Assembly (NCBI GenBank): GCA_000403415.2
Contig: KE159692.1
Location: 469,947 to 533,946, forward strand
Length of the DNA stretch: 64,000 nucleotides
DNA from: Firmicutes bacterium M10-2
GTDB taxonomy: Bacteria; Bacillota_I; Bacilli_A; Erysipelotrichales; Erysipelotrichaceae
Direction of reading: 5' to 3'
In this document: positions 32,468 through 40,855 of the stretch, piece after piece
Position numbering within the stretch: the stretch's first letter is position 1
Layout of the letters: each line of letters opens with the position of its first letter
The notes under the pieces: model-generated
What the model was told of the DNA's origin: nothing
What the model saw: the letters and a program-made list of their open reading frames with translations, nothing else
Database searches by the model: none
Made by a program: the position numbers and the translations under genes

Positions 32468-32952
32468 AGATTTTCCTCGTATTGTTTTGAAAGTTCTACA
32501 TATTCTTGCGCGCTTTTGCGATTTGCTTCAATTTCTTGGCTTGTCAATGGGCGGACAACTTTCGCAGGCGTCCCCATAATCAGCATCCCATCTTCAAAGC
32601 GTTTGTTCTGAGTCACCAGCGATCCGGCTCCCACCACCGAATTTTTTCCGATTCTTGCTCCATTCAAAACAATTGATCCCATTCCGATGAGTGAATTTTC
32701 ACCTACATGACATCCATGCAGGATCGCTCCGTGACCAATCGTGCATCCTTTTTCGATTAAAGTATCGTAATTTTCATCCGTATGAATTACGCACCGATCT
32801 TGAATGTTTGAATTTTCCTTGATTGTCACCTTGGCATGTTCGCTTCGGATCACGGTTTGAAACCAAACGCTCGCATTTTTTTCAATATCCACATTTCCGC
32901 GAATAGTCGCATCTTGCGCAACCCACGCATCTTGATTAATATGCATACTCAT
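32461..32952 (-). CDS. Gamma-carbonic-anhydrase-family left-handed beta-helix protein
   Basis: 163 aa of hexapeptide repeats (ATIRGNVDIEKNASVWFQTV, GCTIGHGAILHGCHVGENSL) forming a trimeric beta-helix, with metal-type His at IHTDENY, IGHGA and LHGCHVG. Family members (YrdA, PaaY, gamma-CA) bind zinc; catalytic carbonic anhydrase activity is often absent, so none is asserted. GAAGGAATG precedes the start. It lies between the transglycosylase and phosphoesterase genes. Confidence 0.88.
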   Translation of the reverse strand: MSMHINQDAWVAQDATIRGNVDIEKNASVWFQTVIRSEHAKVTIKENSNIQDRCVIHTDENYDTLIEKGCTIGHGAILHGCHVGENSLIGMGSIVLNGARIGKNSVVGAGSLVTQNKRFEDGMLIMGTPAKVVRPLTSQEIEANRKSAQEYVELSKQYEENLW

Positions 32953-32961
32953 TCCTTCTTT

Positions 32962-33669
32962 CTAAAATACCGGGGTATCGTACAATTCTGTTGCTTTTTG
33001 CTGATCGATATATCCGTTTTCAATCATAGAGCTCAATACGATCTGCTGCCTGCGTTTGGCTGCCTCGTAATGATCACTTAGCTGATAATTGCCCGGAGAT
33101 TGAGGAATACCGGCAAGCAAAGTGCATTGGGCTTCCGTCAATTGATTCGGCTCTTTCCAAAAATAACCGTTTGCCGCTTCTTTTATGCCCGTATATCCAT
33201 CTCCGTAATTGATGATATTTACATAGAGAGCAAGTATTTCCTGTTTGGAACACGTATTTTCAAGATCTTTGGCAAGAAATATTTCGGATACCTTCCTTGT
33301 CACACTGGCAGAAAACAGTCCATACATATTTTTTACGGTTTGCTGAGTAATCGTAGATCCTCCGCTTTGCAAAAAATTTTCGGGAAATACATGGGACATG
33401 ATTGCTCTGGCAATCCCGATATAATCGACACCTCCATGTTCGTAAAACCGTCGATCTTCAACACAAACTGTCGCCTCGAGAAGCATAGGCGGTAATTGAT
33501 CGTAAGGAACGAAGTCGGCAGACGATTCGATCTGAACCACCATTTGCTCAACGGACATCTGACCGGTCAATTGCTCGTATTGTTTAAATCCTCGATACCC
33601 GACAAAGGCTCCAACTGAAAGAACTGCAAGCAAAATAAGAATAAATATACTTTTTATGATTTTTTTCAT
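32962..33669 (-). CDS. Monofunctional peptidoglycan glycosyltransferase (GT51)
   Basis: 235 aa. An N-terminal membrane helix (about 5-25) is followed by a GT51 domain: catalytic Glu in CVEDRRFYEHGGVDYIG, GGSTITQQTVKN, and ILALYVNIINYGDGYTGIKE with YFWKEPNQLTEAQCTLLAGI. There is no transpeptidase domain, so it only polymerises lipid II into glycan strands outside the membrane. AAGGAGGAGC precedes the ATG. It is downstream of the two-component system, possibly regulated with it. Confidence 0.94.
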   Translation of the reverse strand: MKKIIKSIFILILLAVLSVGAFVGYRGFKQYEQLTGQMSVEQMVVQIESSADFVPYDQLPPMLLEATVCVEDRRFYEHGGVDYIGIARAIMSHVFPENFLQSGGSTITQQTVKNMYGLFSASVTRKVSEIFLAKDLENTCSKQEILALYVNIINYGDGYTGIKEAANGYFWKEPNQLTEAQCTLLAGIPQSPGNYQLSDHYEAAKRRQQIVLSSMIENGYIDQQKATELYDTPVF

Positions 33670-33710
33670 TGCTCCTCCTTCTTTGTTAAGATACCATAAT
33701 TTTCCAATTC

Positions 33711-34883
33711 TTATTTTACAGTATTGAAAGATTTCCCATAGATTGAAAAGACCACCTTTTCGTTTTTCGAATCAACTTGAAGGCTCATTCGATTACGTTG
33801 AGCAATTTCTTTTGCGATTGCCAAGCCAAGACCATAACTTCCGTCTTTTTTTCTTGATTCATCCGTCTTGTAAAACCGATCGAAAATGTGTTTCATTTGC
33901 TCGGAAGATAAATGCCCTCTGTTTTCGATCGTAAACAAAAAATGATGCTCCTTATTGACTAGACATACACGAATTGAACTTTCTTCAGGCGCATATTTGA
34001 TTGCGTTGTCAAACAGCAAAGAAATCAAACGGTGCGTATTTTCCTTTTCTGCATCAATCAGGATATTCGGTTCAAAACTCTCTTCGATCAGCACTTTCTT
34101 TTCATAAGCATACTCTTCGAGCCCCAAACTGATCTTTTCGCACATTGACGAAAGATCGAAACGTTCCTTGAGACTTGTCGGCAGGGCATCATATCTTGCC
34201 AGCTCAAGCAAAGAATAGATCAGCTGTTTCATACGAGATGCTTCTTCATAAAGAGAAGCAAGCCAAGGATTATTCGGATATTTGTCTAAAAGCAGTTCGC
34301 TGTCTGCCAAAATAATCGTCAAAGGAGTTTTCAATTCATGAGAAGCATCTGCGATAAAGCGCTTATGTGCATCCCATGTTTCCTGGACCGGTGCAACGAT
34401 CCATTTGCTCATTGAATAGACGGCAAGGAAAAAGACGGCCATGCTGCCCGCAAAGATGAGCACACTTCGAGTGACCAGCAGCTTAAATTGTTTGATGAGC
34501 ACACTTGCATCAACAACTCCGCCGATATACCCTTGAACTGTTGCTTTTTTTTCGTAGTATACTCCTTCTTTTTCAACCATCTCATCATAGGTCAGAAAAT
34601 CCATTTCACTACGTATCGATTCGACATCATACCCTTGATATCGCCGATCCCCTAAAAGCATATATGAATCCGTCACATTGTCAAAAATGAGTGTATAAGA
34701 GGGTAAAGTCGGTGCTTTCTTTTCTTGCGTTGTCAGCTCAAGGCACCAGTCCATGCAATATTCGATTTCTTCTTTGTTGCGCTCGTAAGTTTGAACGCAC
34801 TGCAAGATTAAGATGGCTCCTACAACGATTCCGAGAAAAAACATAGTCATGAGGATAAATTGTTTTTGAAGGCGTTTGATCAT
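33711..34883 (-). CDS. Sensor histidine kinase
   Basis: 390 aa. Two membrane helices (about 11-31 and 138-158) bracket a 105-residue extracellular sensor. HisKA has the phosphorylated His182 in DASHELKTPLTI, and the ATPase domain has N-box LLFDNAIKYAPEESS, FDRFYKTDESRK and GSYGLGLAIAKEIA. There is no HAMP of normal length. It is encoded directly after the response regulator (4-nt overlap). The signal is unknown; an envelope link is suggested by the transglycosylase gene 40 nt downstream. Confidence 0.94.
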   Translation of the reverse strand: MIKRLQKQFILMTMFFLGIVVGAILILQCVQTYERNKEEIEYCMDWCLELTTQEKKAPTLPSYTLIFDNVTDSYMLLGDRRYQGYDVESIRSEMDFLTYDEMVEKEGVYYEKKATVQGYIGGVVDASVLIKQFKLLVTRSVLIFAGSMAVFFLAVYSMSKWIVAPVQETWDAHKRFIADASHELKTPLTIILADSELLLDKYPNNPWLASLYEEASRMKQLIYSLLELARYDALPTSLKERFDLSSMCEKISLGLEEYAYEKKVLIEESFEPNILIDAEKENTHRLISLLFDNAIKYAPEESSIRVCLVNKEHHFLFTIENRGHLSSEQMKHIFDRFYKTDESRKKDGSYGLGLAIAKEIAQRNRMSLQVDSKNEKVVFSIYGKSFNTVK

Positions 34884-35554
34884 TGTCCGGTCTCCAATCG
34901 GTATCCAAGTTTTCGGATTGTTTTAATCTTTACTTTCGATCCGAGATAATTCATTTTTTTCCTCAAGAAAGAAATATATACTTCAACATTATTATCTATA
35001 GCTTCGCTGTCGCTTCCCCAAATCCAAGTGATCAGATCTTCTTTGGCAAAAGTACGATCCGGTTCCTTCATCATCCTTTGAATAATCTTGAATTCTTTAT
35101 GACCTAAATGGATCGATTTCCCTTTTACGCTCAAATCCTGAGTATTTAAATAAAGAGTGAGATCTTCGAATTGAAGTTCGTTGAGGATGACTTCGCCTTT
35201 GCGTCTTGTCAGTGCTTTGACACGCGCAAGCAGCTCTCTTGTGGAAAACGGCTTACTCATATAATCATCGGCGCCGCTTTCAAGACCGATCACTTTATCT
35301 TCTATTTCTCCTTTTGCGGAAAGCATGAGCACCGGTGTATCGATTCCTCTTTCGCGCATAGTCTGCAGCACTTCGATTCCCGAACATTGAGGAAGCATCC
35401 AATCAAGAATAACAAGGTCAAAAGTATAGGTTTCCAAATAATGTAAGGCTTCTTTCCCTGTTGCGGCAATTTCGATCAAATCCTTTTGATTGATAAATAC
35501 TTCGGCGATCGCCTGTGCCAAATTTTTTTCATCTTCTACGATCAATATATACAT
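34880..35554 (-). CDS. OmpR/PhoB-family response regulator
   Basis: 224 aa. Receiver domain with acidic pocket VEDEK, phospho-acceptor Asp51 in LVILDWMLPQ, and MLSAKGEIEDKVIGLESGADDY; C-terminal winged helix from about 130 with LHLGHKEFKIIQRMMKEP-like packing and VYISFLRKKMNYLGSKVKIK ending TIRKLGYRLE. Cognate of the kinase encoded next. AGAAAGGAACG precedes the ATG. Confidence 0.95.
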   Translation of the reverse strand: MYILIVEDEKNLAQAIAEVFINQKDLIEIAATGKEALHYLETYTFDLVILDWMLPQCSGIEVLQTMRERGIDTPVLMLSAKGEIEDKVIGLESGADDYMSKPFSTRELLARVKALTRRKGEVILNELQFEDLTLYLNTQDLSVKGKSIHLGHKEFKIIQRMMKEPDRTFAKEDLITWIWGSDSEAIDNNVEVYISFLRKKMNYLGSKVKIKTIRKLGYRLETGQ

Positions 35555-35587
35555 AAAGTCGTTCCTTTCTAAAAAAATAAGCAGGAA

Positions 35588-36292
35588 TCATCCCGCCTGT
35601 ATATCAAAAAATTGTTTTCTTTTCCATAAAAGGTTCATGAAAAGTCCGCAAATCAAAGTGCCTATGCTCATTATAAAAATGCCTATGACGATTCCGAAAA
35701 GCCAAAATCCGTTGAATAGAACACTTGTCACAAACAGCTCGATCATACATGTCCACAAAAATAAATGATGATCGATCTTCCCGAATAAACAAGTCGAAAT
35801 TACAATCCATCCCCATATGAAAAGAAGCGATCCAAATTCAAGCAGATATAAGGTCGTGGCAACCTGCACCGTCAAAAAAAGCCACCCGGAAAGGTCAGTA
35901 GGTTTCGGATCATCAAGAAGGTGTATGATTGTTTTATCTTTTCCAAATGGGATCCATAAAAAGCCTAAAACAGAAACAATGGCTATCCCCCATGAAAGAG
36001 AAATGGTTAAATTATTTTTAATCAGCAAGAGTAAAACAGCAATCAAAAGCGGATCTGCCGGTCCCGAAAGCCGCTGATTGATCAATTGCGCCCTCGAACA
36101 TACAGTTTTCGTACGCTTTCTTTGATAATACGCGTATAAATACGAGAAGATTCCTCCTAAAACTGCCATAATCGGCTCGATTACAATCGCTTGGGTCAAA
36201 GCGTGTTTACATAAAAATACCAAACATACGATCCAAACAATAATAGAAAATACGCGCAACAACAACTGACAAGCCATCCCAAATTGATCCAT
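35588..36292 (-). CDS. Membrane protein of unknown function, 234 aa
   Basis: About seven hydrophobic segments, including FSIIVWIVCLVFLCKHALTQ, IEPIMAVLGGIFSYLYAYYQ and LFGIVIGIFIMSIGTLICGL. A basic loop YYQRKRTKTVCSR and a segment WIPFGKDKTIIHLLDD lie between them. I do not recognise the family. The gene is 33 nt upstream of the response regulator gene and may be co-transcribed with the two-component system. GGGG, 12 nt before the ATG, is a weak ribosome site. Confidence 0.6.
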   Translation of the reverse strand: MDQFGMACQLLLRVFSIIVWIVCLVFLCKHALTQAIVIEPIMAVLGGIFSYLYAYYQRKRTKTVCSRAQLINQRLSGPADPLLIAVLLLLIKNNLTISLSWGIAIVSVLGFLWIPFGKDKTIIHLLDDPKPTDLSGWLFLTVQVATTLYLLEFGSLLFIWGWIVISTCLFGKIDHHLFLWTCMIELFVTSVLFNGFWLFGIVIGIFIMSIGTLICGLFMNLLWKRKQFFDIQAG

Positions 36293-36334
36293 ACTTTTTT
36301 ATCCCCTTTTGTTTGTTTCATTTTAACATGAACT

Positions 36335-36376
36335 AAGAAAAAAAGTTCCAAAACTTACTTTTTTTGGAACTTTTAT
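36335..36376 (-). terminator. Intrinsic terminator of lgt
   Basis: The minus-strand AAAGTTCCAAAA / TTTTGGAACTTT stem is followed by TTTT, overlapping the lgt stop codon. Confidence 0.88.
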
Positions 36377-37116
36377 AAATAGATAAGCAAGCCGATACTG
36401 AATAAGAACATGATCAAGGAAATGATCTGAGATGTCGAAAATCCGTCAAATCCTCCGCGAATAAGATCGCCACGATAAAACTCGATCACAAAACGTCCGA
36501 TACAGTACAGCATCAAATACCATATAGCCACTTCTCCTTCAAAAAGATCTTTCTTCTTTTTAACAAGCCAGATCAGAAAGAAAAATAAAGCGAAATCAAA
36601 CACAGAACACATCAGCTGAGTCGGAACCAAACGAACCCCGGCCGGAGCCAGAGATCCTTCCGGAAAAACGATTCCAAATAGGCTTGTCGTTTCAATGCCA
36701 TAGCAACAGCCCGCAAAGAAGCATCCAATACGTCCGAATCCTTGCGCAAGAGCTACCGAAGGAATAATGAGATCGACTTGTTGCCAGAAATTCATATTGT
36801 GTTTATGACAATAGATATATCCGCCAATCAAACCGCCGATAATCCCTCCCCAGACGACCCAGCCATCTGCAAGACTTCCGATAATCCCGGGATCTTGAAC
36901 AATGTCTTTGATTCGCGTCAGCAAATAAAGGCATTTCGATCCGACAAATCCGCTAATAACAAAACAAAGTGCCAAAGAATCGAGGTGCGATATGTCGATT
37001 CCCATCTTCTTCCCTCGTTTTTCAGTTACGATATATGCAAAGATAATACCAAGCGCTACAAACAATCCATAAGTATGAACCGTAAACGGTCCTACAGAAA
37101 ACAAATCGTTGTACAT
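36373..37116 (-). CDS. lgt: Prolipoprotein diacylglyceryl transferase
   Basis: Membrane enzyme that attaches diacylglycerol to the lipobox Cys of prolipoproteins, such as the nuclease and TrpX-like proteins in this window. About seven helices; it starts with the typical SVGPFTVHTYGLFVALGI. The signature is GFGRIGCFFAGCCYG, the variant of GRxGNFxN seen in many anaerobic Bacillota, and an essential-Arg region YCIGRFVIEFYRGDLI is present. 247 aa; TAGGAGGACTGC precedes the ATG. Confidence 0.93.
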   Translation of the reverse strand: MYNDLFSVGPFTVHTYGLFVALGIIFAYIVTEKRGKKMGIDISHLDSLALCFVISGFVGSKCLYLLTRIKDIVQDPGIIGSLADGWVVWGGIIGGLIGGYIYCHKHNMNFWQQVDLIIPSVALAQGFGRIGCFFAGCCYGIETTSLFGIVFPEGSLAPAGVRLVPTQLMCSVFDFALFFFLIWLVKKKKDLFEGEVAIWYLMLYCIGRFVIEFYRGDLIRGGFDGFSTSQIISLIMFLFSIGLLIYL

Positions 37117-37134
37117 TTGCAGTCCTCCTAAAAG

Positions 37135-37158
37135 AAAAAGTGCTTACGCACTTTTGAT
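37135..37158 (-). terminator. Intrinsic terminator of yneF
   Basis: The minus-strand AAAAGTGC-GTAA-GCACTTTTT hairpin lies 12 nt after the yneF stop. Confidence 0.85.
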
Positions 37159-37169
37159 TATGAATCGAT

Positions 37170-37385
37170 TTATCGGTTGGAATTGACCGATTTCATGATT
37201 TGGCGAATTTGTGCTTCGCTTGGCTTGCGCCCCATCTGCAAAAACATCGCCCGAATCATTTTCTCGTTGATCGGCGGATTTTCTTTTAATTCTTTTTCAA
37301 AACGTTTGCGTGTAAAATAAAAAGTTACGACACCGCCAATCAGTGCTCCAACTAAAGTAAACCCTACGGAAGCCCAGAAATTCAT
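37170..37385 (-). CDS. yneF: YneF family (UPF0154) small membrane protein
   Basis: 71 aa. One membrane helix (FWASVGFTLVGALIGGVVTF) and a conserved cytoplasmic tail with ENPPINEKMIRAMFLQMGRK and PSEAQIRQIMKSV, the diagnostic UPF0154 pattern. Function unknown. The ATG at 37385 follows GGGGTAAC; the longer frame to 37529 runs through the promoter and overlaps the upstream gene. Confidence 0.92.
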   Translation of the reverse strand: MNFWASVGFTLVGALIGGVVTFYFTRKRFEKELKENPPINEKMIRAMFLQMGRKPSEAQIRQIMKSVNSNR

Positions 37386-37411
37386 TTTGTTACCCCATTT
37401 CTTTATTAGAG

Positions 37412-37440
37412 ATTTTACCCCATTCCCCTGTTTTTGACAA
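37412..37440 (-). promoter_or_regulatory. Promoter of yneF
   Basis: Minus strand TTGTCA (37440-37435), 17-bp spacer, TAAAAT (37417-37412), 26 nt before the ATG. Confidence 0.8.
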
Positions 37441-37491
37441 GCTGTAAGATTAAAATCACATACTATCCCAAAGAGTACAGGAAAGATATAA

Positions 37492-38376
37492 TTATATCCA
37501 ATCAATATTTGTTTTTTCTTTTTTTTCAAACACGCCTTCTACAATCAATACCGATAGAAAAATCATCGCTCCGCCAAACAGCATGATCCAAGTTTTTTGC
37601 TCATGAAAGATCAAAAAACCGAATAAATTCGCAAACAAAGATTCCGTACATAACAATACGCTTGCACTTGAAGCATCAGTATATTTTTGCGCCCATGTCT
37701 GAAGCATGTATGCTAAAGTCGTGGCAATACAAATACTGTACCCGATACTCATCCATGCTCCTGTTGAAATCGAAACAGGCCATGACTCAATGAACAGTGC
37801 ATACGGCAAAGACAAAACGGCCGCAACACCCATCTGGATTGCATTGATCAAAAACGGATCTAAGACTGCTGCTGCTTTTTCGGTTGCCATAATTTGTCCT
37901 GCAAACAAAAAAGCACATCCTAAACTGAGCAGATCTCCGATATTAAAGGAAAAAGACCCGGAAGAAAGAGATAAGCATCCGATTCCGAACAGGCAAAGTC
38001 CACTGGCAAGAAACTGGCGATCCAACGGTTTTTTACGAAATACGATCCACGATAAATACGGTACGACCACAACATTGACAGCAGTCAAAAAGGCATTCAT
38101 CCCCGTGCTTGTATATTTCAAGCCAATGGTTTGGAGCAGAAACGCTAAATATAAGAAGATGCCGCTGAGTACACTTGCCTTGATTCCTTCTTTGGATATT
38201 TTCGGTTTCCTGATCAGAACAAGCATCAAAAACAAGAAAGCCGAACCGCTGAATCGTAGCGCCAAGATCGTCCCGGGTTCAAATGTGTCCAATGCCGATG
38301 CTGTCGCGATAAAGCCTCCGCCCCAAACCATTGCGGTAATCAAGCACGCAATATTCGCCCACTTTTTTTTATGCAT
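37492..38376 (-). CDS. EamA/DMT-family transporter
   Basis: Ten-helix drug/metabolite exporter with two EamA repeats: the first begins ANIACLITAMVWGGGFIATA, the second begins around IGDLLSLGCAFLFAGQIMAT and includes TLAYMLQTWAQKYTDASSAS. Substrate unknown. The ATG at 38376 overlaps the parC stop by 8 nt, so it is co-transcribed with topoisomerase IV; an upstream TTG (38382) is possible. Confidence 0.9.
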   Translation of the reverse strand: MHKKKWANIACLITAMVWGGGFIATASALDTFEPGTILALRFSGSAFLFLMLVLIRKPKISKEGIKASVLSGIFLYLAFLLQTIGLKYTSTGMNAFLTAVNVVVVPYLSWIVFRKKPLDRQFLASGLCLFGIGCLSLSSGSFSFNIGDLLSLGCAFLFAGQIMATEKAAAVLDPFLINAIQMGVAAVLSLPYALFIESWPVSISTGAWMSIGYSICIATTLAYMLQTWAQKYTDASSASVLLCTESLFANLFGFLIFHEQKTWIMLFGGAMIFLSVLIVEGVFEKKEKTNIDWI

Positions 38377-40855
38377 TGTCAAATAAGCCGCCTTGCTTGA
38401 ATTCTTCCTTTTTCGGCTTCCACTTTCCTTCGGAAATCATCACGAGATCATTGACCCATTCACAATGCTCTATTTTCCCAAAAGGCGTTGAGTACGTTGC
38501 GGTTGCTGCCATGAGCGAAAGATCGGTCGGTTTCAGCTCGACTTTATCCTCACTGACAAATGTATAGTTTCGATTGGCATTCAGCAGTCGATCTACCTTT
38601 TTCGGATGCGATCTTACAAGCTTATACATACGATTTCCTTTTGCGGGGCGATTTGCGGACACGATTTCGTAGGCGTGCATTCGCTTCATCATTCCTTCCT
38701 GCAGCACAACAACGATCTGCTGCACATCCTCATTGACCAGCATAGATGCCATGTGATCTCGAGCCGCTAAATTCATAGCTTTTACACCTTTTGTTTTCAA
38801 ACCGCTTTCCGGCACTTGCTCTACATTGTATTGAAGTCCGAGTCCATCAAAACTTGCCAAATATACATCATCTTTTTCGCTTGCGGAAAGACATACCTCA
38901 ATCAGTTCATCGAGCTCTCCAAGTTTCATACATACCATTGTTTTATTTGCTCGCGAAACCTCGAACTGCGAAAGCGGGGTACGTTTGATCATTCCCATTT
39001 TGCTGAGCATCACGATTTGAATGGTCGGCGTAAATTTATGAACGCCATATGCAGCAACGATCCGTTCATTGTCGTCAAGACGGATATAATTCGAAATGTG
39101 TACTCCCAAATCTTTCCATTTGGCTTCTTCGATCAAATGCACGGGAATGTATCCGTATTTTCCCCGATTCGTAAAGAAAAGCACTTTGTCTTTTGTATTG
39201 ATTTCTCCGGAAGCAATCATGAAATCTCCGTCTTTCCGGCCCGCAAAGATTTCCGAACTTGCATTGTACGAACGCATCGACACACGCTTGATGTAGCCGG
39301 CTTCACTAATACAGACCATGACCTGTTCGCTTGCGATCATTGCTGTTTCGTCGATTACGATTTCTTCGACTTCTTCTTCGATCATCGAACGGCGATTGAC
39401 CACAAATTCGGAATTGACTTCTTCCAGTTCTTCGATCAGCTTCGCGGTACGCACTTTTTCATTCTCGATAATCGCTTTCAGCTGTTTGATTTCCCGCTTC
39501 AGCAAACGATCTTCTTTTTGAAGCTCCTTAATATCTGTATTGGATAAACGATATAAACGCATGGTCACGATTGCTTCGGCCTGCACTTCCGTAAACTCAA
39601 ACCGTTTGATCAAATTCAATTTGGAATCCTTTTTATCTTTACTGGCTCGAATGATCTGAATAATTTCATCCATAATCGATACAGCCTTCATCAATCCATC
39701 AATGATATGTGCCCGCTCTTGTTTAACGCTTAAATCATATTGACTGCGACGTAGCACCACGTCTTCCCTGTGTGCCAAAAAGGCATCAATTGCTTGGATC
39801 AGTCCCAATTGAGTCGGAGTTTTATTCACGATCGCGATCACATTATAATTATAGGAAATTTGCAGTTCCGTATTTTTATATAAATAATTCAGGATCGTTT
39901 GGGCGGGCGCTCCTTTTTTAAGATCAACGACGATCTTCAAACCATTGCGATCGCTCTCATCTCTTACATCCAAAATTCCGTCCACTTTTTTATTCAAACG
40001 GATCTCATCGATTTTTTTGACCAAATTCGATTTAATTACTTCATACGGAATCTCCGTAATCACGATTTGATCGATCGTACGAAGTGATTCGATTTGCGCT
40101 TTTGAACGCACAATGACTTTTCCGCGTCCCGATTCAAATGCTTGACGAATTCCTTCTTTGCCCATAACGATCGCTCCTGTCGGAAAATCGGGACCTTTTA
40201 CGATCGTCATCAATTCATCGAGTGAACAATTCGGATGCTGCAAACGATAAATACATGCCGAAACTACCTCATTTAAATTATGAGGAGGAATATTGGTCGC
40301 ATACCCGGCTGCAATACCTGAAATTCCGTTAATGAGCAAATTCGGGAATCGGGCCGGGAGCACTGTAGGTTCCATTTTATCGTCGGAAAAGTTTGGCGTC
40401 CATTCGACCGTTTTCCGATCAATATCCATCAACAAATAATTCGCGATCTTAGCAAGCCGCGATTCAGTATATCGCATGGCTGCTGCCGGATCGTCATCGA
40501 TCGATCCGTTATTTCCTTGCATATCCACAAGCGGTGTTGTGATCTTCCAGTCTTGAGACATACGTACCATCGCATCATATACGGAACTGTCGCCATGCGG
40601 ATGGTAATTACCGATGACATTTCCGACTGTTTTGGCCGACTTATGATAAGGATGATCAAATGTGTTTTTCGCTTCATACATCGCATACAAAATACGTCGC
40701 TGTACCGGTTTGAGTCCGTCTCTTGCATCCGGAAGCGCTCTTTCTTGAATGATATATTTGGAATATCTTGCAAACCGTTCAGCCATGATATCTTCCAAAG
40801 GAAGGGTACGGACTGCGCCCGTTTCTTCGATTTCTGCTTTTTTCTTCTTGGCCAT
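38369..40855 (-). CDS. parC: DNA topoisomerase IV subunit A
   Basis: 828 aa. Breakage-reunion subunit that decatenates sister chromosomes with ParE. Starts near LPLEDIMAERFARYSKYII; catalytic Tyr lies in AAAMRYTESRLAKIA; the quinolone region reads HPHGDSSVYDAMVRMSQDW with the sensitive-type Ser and Asp. The C-terminal domain has no GyrA box (QRRGGRG), and the QDWKITTPLVDMQGNNGSID wording is ParC-like, so ParC is preferred to GyrA. It abuts parE (1-nt overlap). Confidence 0.96.
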   Translation of the reverse strand: MAKKKKAEIEETGAVRTLPLEDIMAERFARYSKYIIQERALPDARDGLKPVQRRILYAMYEAKNTFDHPYHKSAKTVGNVIGNYHPHGDSSVYDAMVRMSQDWKITTPLVDMQGNNGSIDDDPAAAMRYTESRLAKIANYLLMDIDRKTVEWTPNFSDDKMEPTVLPARFPNLLINGISGIAAGYATNIPPHNLNEVVSACIYRLQHPNCSLDELMTIVKGPDFPTGAIVMGKEGIRQAFESGRGKVIVRSKAQIESLRTIDQIVITEIPYEVIKSNLVKKIDEIRLNKKVDGILDVRDESDRNGLKIVVDLKKGAPAQTILNYLYKNTELQISYNYNVIAIVNKTPTQLGLIQAIDAFLAHREDVVLRRSQYDLSVKQERAHIIDGLMKAVSIMDEIIQIIRASKDKKDSKLNLIKRFEFTEVQAEAIVTMRLYRLSNTDIKELQKEDRLLKREIKQLKAIIENEKVRTAKLIEELEEVNSEFVVNRRSMIEEEVEEIVIDETAMIASEQVMVCISEAGYIKRVSMRSYNASSEIFAGRKDGDFMIASGEINTKDKVLFFTNRGKYGYIPVHLIEEAKWKDLGVHISNYIRLDDNERIVAAYGVHKFTPTIQIVMLSKMGMIKRTPLSQFEVSRANKTMVCMKLGELDELIEVCLSASEKDDVYLASFDGLGLQYNVEQVPESGLKTKGVKAMNLAARDHMASMLVNEDVQQIVVVLQEGMMKRMHAYEIVSANRPAKGNRMYKLVRSHPKKVDRLLNANRNYTFVSEDKVELKPTDLSLMAATATYSTPFGKIEHCEWVNDLVMISEGKWKPKKEEFKQGGLFDNA